A stretch of DNA of 53,150 nucleotides from an uncultured Lachnospiraceae bacterium (lineage in GTDB: Bacteria > Bacillota > Clostridia > Lachnospirales > Lachnospiraceae). The notes under the pieces were generated by a model. It did no database searches, was not told the origin of the DNA, and worked only from the letters and a program-made list of their open reading frames with translations. The stretch is taken from assembly GCA_947650155.1 (NCBI GenBank), contig CANSUS010000022.1, forward strand, positions 1 through 53,150, given 5' to 3'. The position numbers were made by a program, and so were the translations under genes. Numbering within the stretch: the first letter of the stretch is position 1; the number at the start of each line of letters is the position of its first letter. Below are positions 23,902-31,259 of the stretch, piece after piece.

Positions 23902-25665
23902 TTACTGATTTTCCGCTTTATCCACATATTTTTCTACAGAAGCAATTCTTGCCTCGTGATATGCCTTTGCATTTTCTATATCTGCTGCAAGCACTTTTTC
24001 ATAGCCAAGACTATATACTGTGTCCTGCATTTCTTTTAATAGGGAGTAAAATTCCTCTTCATCCTTTGCAAAAACCATACGCCATGAATAATCGACAATC
24101 ACTGTTTTACATTGACTTCTGATCGTGGTAATCTCCGATGTTTCCGCCTCTTCGCTAAAATTACATCCCGGCGAAATAACAATCTGGTCATTCTTTGACA
24201 GATATTCAATACTGCTTCTCGCACCCGTAAACCCGCTCCAGTCGTCCATAAGTGGATTCTGCTGCAAAGAACGCACGGAATCCCATAATTTATAAGCATA
24301 TGGATACCCGTTATCATCCAAATCTGTTAAAACTACCGACTTATAATTTAATACTGATACACCGTCCGCCCAGATTCCACCGCCGTATTCTTCCGGAACC
24401 ATGACCTCCTTCTTATCGATCAATGCATCTTTTCCAAATTCAGTCAACACCGGTCCGCTTTCTGTCATTTCCCATGACAGTCCTTCCAGTCCCGCTGTGG
24501 AGTCCGTTGTAGGTTGTGCACCGCTTAGTAAAATTCCTTCCGGCGAATACAGCCAGTCAATAAAATCTGCAAACCGCTCCGGGTCCTGCGCATTAGAACC
24601 AATGGCAATTACTGTTTTCGTATTTCCTTCCGGCCGGCACCCATAAGAATAAACTTTAAAATCTGAAACAGGCACAATCATAAACCCTTTTCCTTCAGAA
24701 GTACGTTCAGCAGTATTATATGCTGCCTGTCCAAGCCAGGGCCAGGGACTGAATAAAATCTGTCCGTCTTCATACTTTTCAAATACAGTATCATAATCCT
24801 GTGCGCCCGATTCCGGATCTACCAGTCCCATTTGGTTTGCCTCAAAATACAGCTTCAGATTTCTGATATATAAAGAATCTTCATCGATAATACTTTGATA
24901 ATCAAAACTGTCCGCTTTTAATAATATAAAACCGTATTCGTCATATCCGTACAAACAGGCAGGCTGTTTCGCAGCATTCATTAAATTTGCATCCCAGTTT
25001 CTAAAAAAGCTGAATGCATACGTGGGTTTTCCACTGTCGCTGTATGGCTCCAATTCCTGCATTTGTTTCAATAAAGGCAGTAAATCTTCCAATGTATCCA
25101 CTTTCGGGTAACCAAGTTTTGCATAAATATCCCATCGCAGATAAGTGCCGTAATTGAGATCCAGCGCTTCACTGGATAACATGGGAGAATTAGAAGAAAT
25201 CTCGGAGGGTATTGCATAAATAGCATTCTCATCTATAGAGTCATTCAATGCGCGTATTGCGCTCTCATAACGCATAATGCCTTTTCCCTCCAGCATTTCA
25301 CTCATATCCAGAATAAGCCCCACATTTACCAGATCCTGCAAATCGCCCTTTTCCGCGTCAAAAATAATAATATCTCCCATATTACCCGATGCTGCTCGAG
25401 TGTCAAAAAGAGTACCCCCGCCGCCGGCTATATTTGGCGCTATAATATTCAGTTCCATATTAAACTTATCTTTTATAACCTTTGCAAACCATCCTGACTG
25501 GAGCCCCTGGTAATTAGCAAGCGTATCGAAAACATCCACTACGATAAATTCCTCATACGGACATTCCTCTTCTTTTTCACTGCCGCATCCGAACATCCCT
25601 GTTACAAAAGAAAAACAAAGCAGAATGATAAAAAACCTGTTACATAATTTACTCTTATTTTTCAT
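23902..25665 (-). CDS. ABC-type sugar-binding lipoprotein without adjacent permeases
   Basis: The 587-residue protein starts at the ATG at 25665 (GGAGAGG upstream). A basic start and hydrophobic stretch end at the lipobox-like MFGC, so it is a lipid-anchored solute-binding protein. Length and features such as GDIIIFDAEKGDL and FVTGMFGCGSE-type signal fit the large LplA/YtcQ group of family 1 binding proteins, which bind oligosaccharides. These normally sit beside two LplB/YtcP-type permease genes, and none is present here. It lies between an esterase and a GH42 gene and under the same two-component pair. The residues at the lipobox are slightly unusual, with Phe at -2 relative to Cys. Confidence 0.85.
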   Translation of the reverse strand: MKNKSKLCNRFFIILLCFSFVTGMFGCGSEKEEECPYEEFIVVDVFDTLANYQGLQSGWFAKVIKDKFNMELNIIAPNIAGGGGTLFDTRAASGNMGDIIIFDAEKGDLQDLVNVGLILDMSEMLEGKGIMRYESAIRALNDSIDENAIYAIPSEISSNSPMLSSEALDLNYGTYLRWDIYAKLGYPKVDTLEDLLPLLKQMQELEPYSDSGKPTYAFSFFRNWDANLMNAAKQPACLYGYDEYGFILLKADSFDYQSIIDEDSLYIRNLKLYFEANQMGLVDPESGAQDYDTVFEKYEDGQILFSPWPWLGQAAYNTAERTSEGKGFMIVPVSDFKVYSYGCRPEGNTKTVIAIGSNAQDPERFADFIDWLYSPEGILLSGAQPTTDSTAGLEGLSWEMTESGPVLTEFGKDALIDKKEVMVPEEYGGGIWADGVSVLNYKSVVLTDLDDNGYPYAYKLWDSVRSLQQNPLMDDWSGFTGARSSIEYLSKNDQIVISPGCNFSEEAETSEITTIRSQCKTVIVDYSWRMVFAKDEEEFYSLLKEMQDTVYSLGYEKVLAADIENAKAYHEARIASVEKYVDKAENQ

Positions 25666-25774
25666 TATAGTCCTCTCCATATATTAACAATATATCATGA
25701 GAAGTTCTTTACTTTAATTGGTCTTTTTTTATGAAGAATACCTATATATTTAGTGATTGATAAATTTTAAATCT

Positions 25775-26605
25775 TTAAATCAATTCAATCGGATATTGAT
25801 CCTCTAACCATTTCCGCAAAGATTCTATCCACCCTTCACAGTTCTTCTGTACCCCGTAACCGCCCGGATTTGCCGTCAGTTTATTGGCAAGTCCAAGTCC
25901 GTGTCCGCCAGAAGGATACATATGAAACTCTACCGGAATCTGCCTCTTCAGCATTTCCCCAATCAATAACAGAGAATTCTGCACCGGTACACAATCATCC
26001 GTATAAGTATGCCAGAGAAAAGCAGGCGGTGTGTTTTCATTTACCTGTGTTTCCAGTGACATGTTATCCACAAGCTTATCATACTGTTCTCCCAAAAGCT
26101 TTTCAAAGGACGACCTGTGTGCATATTCACCGGAAGTAATAACCGGATAACACAATATCATGCCATTTGGCTTTAACATCTGTGTGGATACACCCACCTC
26201 TTCTGACAAAAATTTTTCACTCCAAAACATTCCATAGCTTGCCGCAAGATGACCTCCTGCTGAAAATCCCTGCACTAAAATTTTATCCGTGTCAATATGC
26301 CACTCTTTTTCTTTTTCACGAAGCATTGCCACCGTACTTGCAAGTTCAATAAGAGCTGTTGGATAAACGGCGTCAGGCGCTACGGAATATCTCAATACGA
26401 CAGCATGGTATCCAAAAGAATTGAGTGTCAGTGCAATCATCTCCGCCTCTCTGTCTGAAAGAAATTCGTATCCTCCTCCCGGGCATACCACCACTGCCGG
26501 ACGTTTTACTATCCCGATCTCTTCAGAATGATCGATAATGTATGTGATCAGTTTCGCTTTTTCAGATGAAGTTTTTGTTTTCATTGGTATGATTTGATGT
26601 ATCAT
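25775..26605 (-). CDS. Alpha/beta hydrolase, probable carbohydrate esterase
   Basis: A 276-residue cytoplasmic hydrolase of the Abhydrolase_3/BD-FAE-like kind. The oxyanion motif is VVCPGGGYEFLS, the nucleophilic elbow is QGFSAGGHLA (Ser in GFSAG), the acid lies in TYTDDCVP and the base in SGGHGLGLA. Homologues remove acetyl or feruloyl groups from plant oligosaccharides. Its place between the YesM-type kinase and the sugar-binding lipoprotein supports deacetylation of the imported sugar. Substrate is inferred from context only. Confidence 0.85.
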   Translation of the reverse strand: MIHQIIPMKTKTSSEKAKLITYIIDHSEEIGIVKRPAVVVCPGGGYEFLSDREAEMIALTLNSFGYHAVVLRYSVAPDAVYPTALIELASTVAMLREKEKEWHIDTDKILVQGFSAGGHLAASYGMFWSEKFLSEEVGVSTQMLKPNGMILCYPVITSGEYAHRSSFEKLLGEQYDKLVDNMSLETQVNENTPPAFLWHTYTDDCVPVQNSLLLIGEMLKRQIPVEFHMYPSGGHGLGLANKLTANPGGYGVQKNCEGWIESLRKWLEDQYPIELI

Positions 26606-26651
26606 TTACCGTCACGCTCCTTTTTCATATAAAATTTTATTTTCATCTTTC

Positions 26652-28460
26652 CTATTCCTGTTCTGTAAGGGATAACGGAAGGTCAATAAATACCTCCGTG
26701 CCTTCGGAAAGCATACTTTCAATTCGTATACCATGTCCCTCTCCATAACAGAGCTTAATACGTTCATTAATATTGTAAAGTCCGATACTGGTTTTTAATT
26801 CGCTGTTTTTGACGTACAATTTTCTACGGACCTTTTTCAGTTCTTCTTTTGACATTCCCCTTCCATTATCCTTAATAATTATATGAAGGTTTTCTTCATC
26901 TGCAGACACATGGATTATGATCTGTCCCTCTCCTTCCTGATCTTCCAGACCATGAAGAATCGCATTTTCAACAATCGGCTGCAGCAATAATGGCAGAATT
27001 CTGTAATTTTCCAGTTCCAGTCCATCCTCCACCTGGAAACTGTAATTTACCCTTTCACCGAATCTGAGTCTTTGAATCATAATATAGGTTTCTATATAGT
27101 TCAGTTCTTTATCTAACGTAGTAAAAACCGTACCTGTATTTTCCAGCACATACCGCATGGACTTGCCCAACAGCTTGATTGCCGTAGCAACTTCCCTGTC
27201 TCCTGCAGTAAATGCCTTCATTCTGATGGATTCCAATATATTATATAAAAAATGCGGATTAATCTGGCTTGCCAGCATTTTAAATTCCATCACCTGCTGT
27301 TCATTCAAAAGCTCTTTTTCATTAATTTTCGCCTCATACATTTCTGCATCTTTTTCTTTAATCATCTGTACCATCGTCTGTAAATCTGCAAACGCCTCTG
27401 AAAGCTCATCCTGTCCGCGGAATGTCGGGATAATATCATAATCCTCCGTACTGGCTTTATGCATCTCCTCACGCAGCGTATTGACACGTCCCGTAAAATA
27501 ATCCGTAAAAAAATGAATTACAATTCCAGGCAGGATAATCGCTACTCCCAGGATTAATATACATGTCCATAAAATACTTCGTATATTTTCATATGCATGT
27601 AAATTTAAAGTCGTAATATATATTTTAGAATCGGATTTATACATATGCGTTGTAGATACGGAAGTCAAATATTTCTTTCCTTCCATATCTACATTTCCCG
27701 TATAGGAATAATAATTCTCATCAAAATCGATATATACAGCCTGCGGTTCCCCGTAAAAATCACGCATGGAACTATAAAAGCATCCATATTCATCTATAGA
27801 AATCATGATGCTGTATTCGCTGTTTTCAATTCTGCTCCTTAAATAATTATCACTGATCTTTATAACAAGCACACTATTATAATCAGAATTAACAAGAGAA
27901 AGCTTACGGACAAGACATAAATTCCAGTATTCATTTTCATATTTATCTATGTCTTTGATTAACGTCCAAAACACGCTGGACTGATTAAGCGCTTTTTGAT
28001 ACCATTCCGTTTCCTTTATTTCATTTGTCACTGGTACATATTGTTTATATGAATCAATATCCGGATTATCCGTATAAATCTGTATTTTATCAATTTCTGC
28101 ATAATTGCTCATGTAATCATCTATATCGGAATACTTATTTGCCTCTGTAAGAAAATCATTCCTTTCCTGATACTCCCCCACCAAAATATTTCTGAGTACT
28201 GCACTGGAAGAAATATTTTCAGAAATATTATAGGTCTGTGTAGTAATCTCAAACAGAATTGTCTTCACGCGCAGATTATCCGATTCCAGCAAATCTTTAT
28301 GGTAGTTTATTAACAGCTTAGCAGTATTAAACAAAAGAAAACCGCCAAGCACCACAATCGGCAGGAAAACTGCAAGCATATAAATAGTATATAACTGCCG
28401 TTTTATTTTTGCCTTACTCATCATTTCAGGCAGCAGATTTAATAATTTGGATTTTTTCAC
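26652..28460 (-). CDS. YesM-type membrane sensor histidine kinase
   Basis: The 602-residue kinase has a membrane helix near 25-47, an extracellular dCache-like sensor (about 50-288), a second helix (294-318), a HAMP segment and the His_kinase domain. The phosphorylated His403 lies in QINPHFLYNILESIRM. The HATPase domain shows the N-box VENAILHGL and DNGRGMS. Its cognate regulator is the YesN-type protein at 20061-21635. The sensor probably detects the sugar or its binding protein at the cell surface. It is the first gene of the cluster on this strand. Confidence 0.93.
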   Translation of the reverse strand: MKKSKLLNLLPEMMSKAKIKRQLYTIYMLAVFLPIVVLGGFLLFNTAKLLINYHKDLLESDNLRVKTILFEITTQTYNISENISSSAVLRNILVGEYQERNDFLTEANKYSDIDDYMSNYAEIDKIQIYTDNPDIDSYKQYVPVTNEIKETEWYQKALNQSSVFWTLIKDIDKYENEYWNLCLVRKLSLVNSDYNSVLVIKISDNYLRSRIENSEYSIMISIDEYGCFYSSMRDFYGEPQAVYIDFDENYYSYTGNVDMEGKKYLTSVSTTHMYKSDSKIYITTLNLHAYENIRSILWTCILILGVAIILPGIVIHFFTDYFTGRVNTLREEMHKASTEDYDIIPTFRGQDELSEAFADLQTMVQMIKEKDAEMYEAKINEKELLNEQQVMEFKMLASQINPHFLYNILESIRMKAFTAGDREVATAIKLLGKSMRYVLENTGTVFTTLDKELNYIETYIMIQRLRFGERVNYSFQVEDGLELENYRILPLLLQPIVENAILHGLEDQEGEGQIIIHVSADEENLHIIIKDNGRGMSKEELKKVRRKLYVKNSELKTSIGLYNINERIKLCYGEGHGIRIESMLSEGTEVFIDLPLSLTEQE

Positions 28461-28946
28461 CTTACCCCACCTGTTTCCATTGCTCCGTTTTTTATTGATA
28501 TTGTATATCTTGCATGTAAGTATATCATAACTCTAATTATCTAACTATACCGATTCGGAATCATCTGCAAAAAAATTCCAAGTATATCAATATCATACCC
28601 GGAATCAGCAAAATCTCTATAAAAAACGGAAAGGCACCTTGAACCGTGTGCATGTACGTCCAAGGTGCCCTCTGCATCAAATCTTCTATGTTTGACGCAT
28701 TTTGGTGGGAGTTAAATTGCTTATGACCGTGGTGTAATCATAACCAACAATGTTATAATACACCAACTTCTCAAAAAAGAACATGAAGTTTCTGGAAAAA
28801 ATATTTTTTTTATTTTCAATAACACAAGAAATTTTTTCAATTTTAAAATCTTTTCCAACTACTTCATGGGATTATAAACACAATTCATGTAAAGTTAGTT
28901 TTATTAACTATCAACCAAACATAAATAAAAAGGAGTTTAAGTATCT
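28461..28946. other. Intergenic region between the YesM-type kinase and the peptide gene
   Basis: 486 bases without a credible gene. It holds a minus-strand terminator-like hairpin (28626-28669) and an imperfect inverted repeat GGTGTAATCATAAC/GTTATAATACACC near 28731-28763. There is also an AACTTC/GAAGTT inverted repeat near 28764-28789 and an AGTTA/TAACT inverted repeat near 28893-28910. The last two lie upstream of the peptide gene and could be operators. The peptide promoter must be in the AT-rich 28800-28930. Confidence 0.4.
28626..28669 (-). terminator. Minus-strand hairpin terminator downstream of the HTH-TPR receptor gene
   Basis: GGCACCTTG at 28633-28641 and CAAGGTGCC at 28661-28669 are perfect nine-base arms. 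On the minus strand the stem is followed by TTTCCGTTTTTT; on the plus strand no T-run follows. The nearest upstream minus-strand gene is the HTH-TPR gene ending at 29081, so its mRNA may run across the whole peptide gene before stopping here. Confidence 0.6.
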
Positions 28947-29084
28947 ATGAAAAAGAAAATTGTATCACTTTTATTTGCAGCAACATTTATTTTGGGATTT
29001 TTATTCCCTGGCATACAGCCGAAAAATCCTGTTGGCGGAGTATCAACATTTTCTATTTATGAAGAACATGATACAAACTTTTAA
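28947..29084 (+). CDS. Small exported peptide, candidate quorum-sensing pro-peptide
   Basis: This 45-residue open reading frame has an AGGAG ribosome binding site 11 bases before its ATG. The product starts with three lysines, followed by the hydrophobic run IVSLLFAATFILGFLF and then a polar C-terminal half ending SIYEEHDTNF. Charge, hydrophobic core and short polar tail are the plan of exported Phr, NprX, PapR or Shp pro-peptides, whose active signal is cut from the C-terminal end. Its TAA overlaps the stop codon of the convergent HTH-TPR gene, the position such peptide genes often have relative to their receptor. The mature peptide sequence cannot be told. A plain secreted peptide or chance frame is possible but less likely. 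Confidence 0.7.
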   Translation: MKKKIVSLLFAATFILGFLFPGIQPKNPVGGVSTFSIYEEHDTNF

Positions 29085-30910
29085 TACCAATCTATCTCTC
29101 CATAACACTTGAAATAATATTTCTCAGTAGCAGACTTATTATATTCATTCTTTATTATATCATTGATATAAAAAGCCTGTTGTAAATATTTCATACAGGC
29201 TTTTTCATTCTCTTTTCCTGCTTTCTCCAGACAACATGCTTTATTTGCTAAAAATGAAGGTATCATTGTAGCCCTTCCACACTCTAACGCAAGCCTAATA
29301 CCCTTTTCACTTATTTCCATACTCTCATAAATTTCGTTCATCTCCTCCAGATCCATGCATAAACTTGACATAAGAAGGCTACTGCTAAAATAATGTTTTT
29401 TAGTCGTCACTTTACTGCTTTCATAACTTTGCAACGCCTTCTTATAAATTTCAACAGTTTTTTCAATCTGCCCCATGCGTCTATAGATGATACCAATAAA
29501 GTTAAGTATCTTGACTTCCTCCTGTGAAAGACCAAAGCCAATTTTAAAATCGCCGTCATTATATTTAATCGTTTTATCAAAGGCACGAATCGCTCTTTTT
29601 AAAGCCCTTTCCTTCGTTATTTTATTTCTACGATACTGCAGCAAGGCCTTGTTAAACATAATATATTGGGCATTGACAGGAACATGAAGATCGATCATCT
29701 TTTCAATTTTATTTAAGACACGCTCCGCTTCCTCATATTTTTTAAAGTAAGTCAGCCTGTTACATTCTCTTCTGAGTTCCTGTACCTCAAATATTTCCGT
29801 ATAAAGAATACTAATGTAATAATCTTTGCTAAGTCCCAGTTTTCCTACCAGCTTATCATAATTTTTTATAGTGGGAGCCCGTTTTCCGTTTTCCACTGCT
29901 GAAAGATTTTCAGGTGTACAAATATTTTCACACAATTCTTCCTGGGACAATCCCTGTGCCTTACGTTCTCTTCTTATAATTTCATCGATTAAAAGAATTT
30001 CACACTGTCTGTTTTCTACTAACAATCCTATGCTTCCTTCTGACAGCTGTATATCGTATTCTATAAATAATTCTCTTAATGTCGTTTCCCACTTTTTCAG
30101 TTTGCGAAGCTCATCTGACCGGCCGTCGATATGTTCCAGACCTTCTATAAGCATAACCAATATTTTATACAGATCTGTCAACACATCATTTTTTCTAAGC
30201 AGTTCCACTGCATATTCACATATTTCAACAGCTTTTTCATACATTTTCAAATCCAGCAGTATCTTTGCTCCTACAAGAACAATCTTTGCATAAATCTTAG
30301 CCAGTTCTTCTTCATCCGTATAGTGTTTTTTCACATAACCGTCCAATTTATCTAAAATATCCAAAGCTTTATAGTAATCTTCTTTAGAATTACAATGATA
30401 TATTTTCATTAAGATAAGCTGTATTTCTGATTTTGACAAAAGAGCTTCTTTTAAAGCTTCCTCTGCCCCTTCCGGCATAGTCATTTTGATTGCCATATCT
30501 ATATATTCTTTACTTTTTTCCATATCATGATCTTCTAATTCAGATAAAATGGCTTTTATTTTCAGTATGTACTGTCGATGAACCGTTGTATTCGCTTCAC
30601 GCCTGGTCAGGTATTTATCAATAAGCTTTTTTGCTTCTACGTATTCCCCTGAAATGATATATTCCTCGATCTGTTCCCTCCGCAGATAAACCTGATAATC
30701 CGGAATCCCCATAATCGCCTCTAATTTATCTGACGCCTTGCCAAGCCTTTGCAGCAAAGTATCCAATAATAATTTATCAGGAATCCTTTCACATGACTCA
30801 ATTCTCGACAGTGTTGGAAGAGAACATAATCCTTTTGCCAGTTTCCTTAACGAGATATCGTCCTGTACTCTCAGTGCCGTTATAATTTTTCCGCTGTTTT
30901 CGTTTCTCAT
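29081..30910 (-). CDS. Double-HTH, TPR-repeat regulator, RRNPP-like peptide receptor candidate
   Basis: The 609-residue soluble protein has an N-terminal XRE-like HTH (about 8-60, including LRKLAKGLCSLPTLSRIESC) and a second, clearer XRE HTH in the middle (about 310-364, GLSQEELCENICTPENLSAV then ENGKRAP). A TPR-like helical array lies between them (about 70-290), and a second array follows from 375 to the end (for example YRRMGQIEKTVEIYKKALQS). HTH plus TPR is the plan of RRNPP receptors (Rgg, NprR, PlcR, PrgX), which bind imported peptides. Two HTH domains in one chain is not the usual arrangement. The convergent gene at 28947-29084 encodes a fitting pro-peptide. Target genes are unknown; the divergent alpha-xylosidase gene is one possibility. 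Confidence 0.75.
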   Translation of the reverse strand: MRNENSGKIITALRVQDDISLRKLAKGLCSLPTLSRIESCERIPDKLLLDTLLQRLGKASDKLEAIMGIPDYQVYLRREQIEEYIISGEYVEAKKLIDKYLTRREANTTVHRQYILKIKAILSELEDHDMEKSKEYIDMAIKMTMPEGAEEALKEALLSKSEIQLILMKIYHCNSKEDYYKALDILDKLDGYVKKHYTDEEELAKIYAKIVLVGAKILLDLKMYEKAVEICEYAVELLRKNDVLTDLYKILVMLIEGLEHIDGRSDELRKLKKWETTLRELFIEYDIQLSEGSIGLLVENRQCEILLIDEIIRRERKAQGLSQEELCENICTPENLSAVENGKRAPTIKNYDKLVGKLGLSKDYYISILYTEIFEVQELRRECNRLTYFKKYEEAERVLNKIEKMIDLHVPVNAQYIMFNKALLQYRRNKITKERALKRAIRAFDKTIKYNDGDFKIGFGLSQEEVKILNFIGIIYRRMGQIEKTVEIYKKALQSYESSKVTTKKHYFSSSLLMSSLCMDLEEMNEIYESMEISEKGIRLALECGRATMIPSFLANKACCLEKAGKENEKACMKYLQQAFYINDIIKNEYNKSATEKYYFKCYGEIDWY

Positions 30911-31259
30911 ATTTATTACTCCTATCTGTCTGCTGCACGGCAGGCATTTTGTTCCGTACCCCGGAAATATTTGTTTTCAAAACTTTTCAGGCTCTTTTGT
31001 ATCCTATTTACTTATCCTTTTATGTAACTGCGAGTAAAAAATATTGTCATAATCATTCTATCACATTTTTTACCCTCTATAATATAAAACGAATTAAAAC
31101 GTCCATTTCTTGCAAATTTTTGAAAAAAATAAAAAAATTTTTTTCTAATACAATTTTTTCCGTATTTGAAGTGAAAAAAATACCGTTTACATCCCTTTTT
31201 TGATCTTCTATAATAGGCTTGCTATATATGCCTGATTTTAATTTGAAAGGAGATATACC
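30911..31259. other. Shared upstream region of the HTH-TPR receptor and the alpha-xylosidase gene
   Basis: 349 bases of AT-rich DNA between divergent genes. It contains the consensus promoter of the GH31 gene at 31186-31214 and long A/T runs around 31120-31160. A minus-strand promoter for the receptor is expected near 31000-31080 but has only weak boxes. No gene is visible. Confidence 0.4.
31186..31214 (+). promoter_or_regulatory. Sigma-A promoter of the alpha-xylosidase gene
   Basis: TTTACA at 31186-31191, a 17-base spacer and a perfect TATAAT at 31209-31214. The leader is about 40 bases and ends in AAAGGAG before the ATG at 31260. Confidence 0.8.

Noticed and set aside
28561-28677. Minus-strand 38-residue ORF spanning the hairpin at 28626-28669
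   Set aside because: It has no ribosome binding site, and most of its length is the terminator-like hairpin and its flank.
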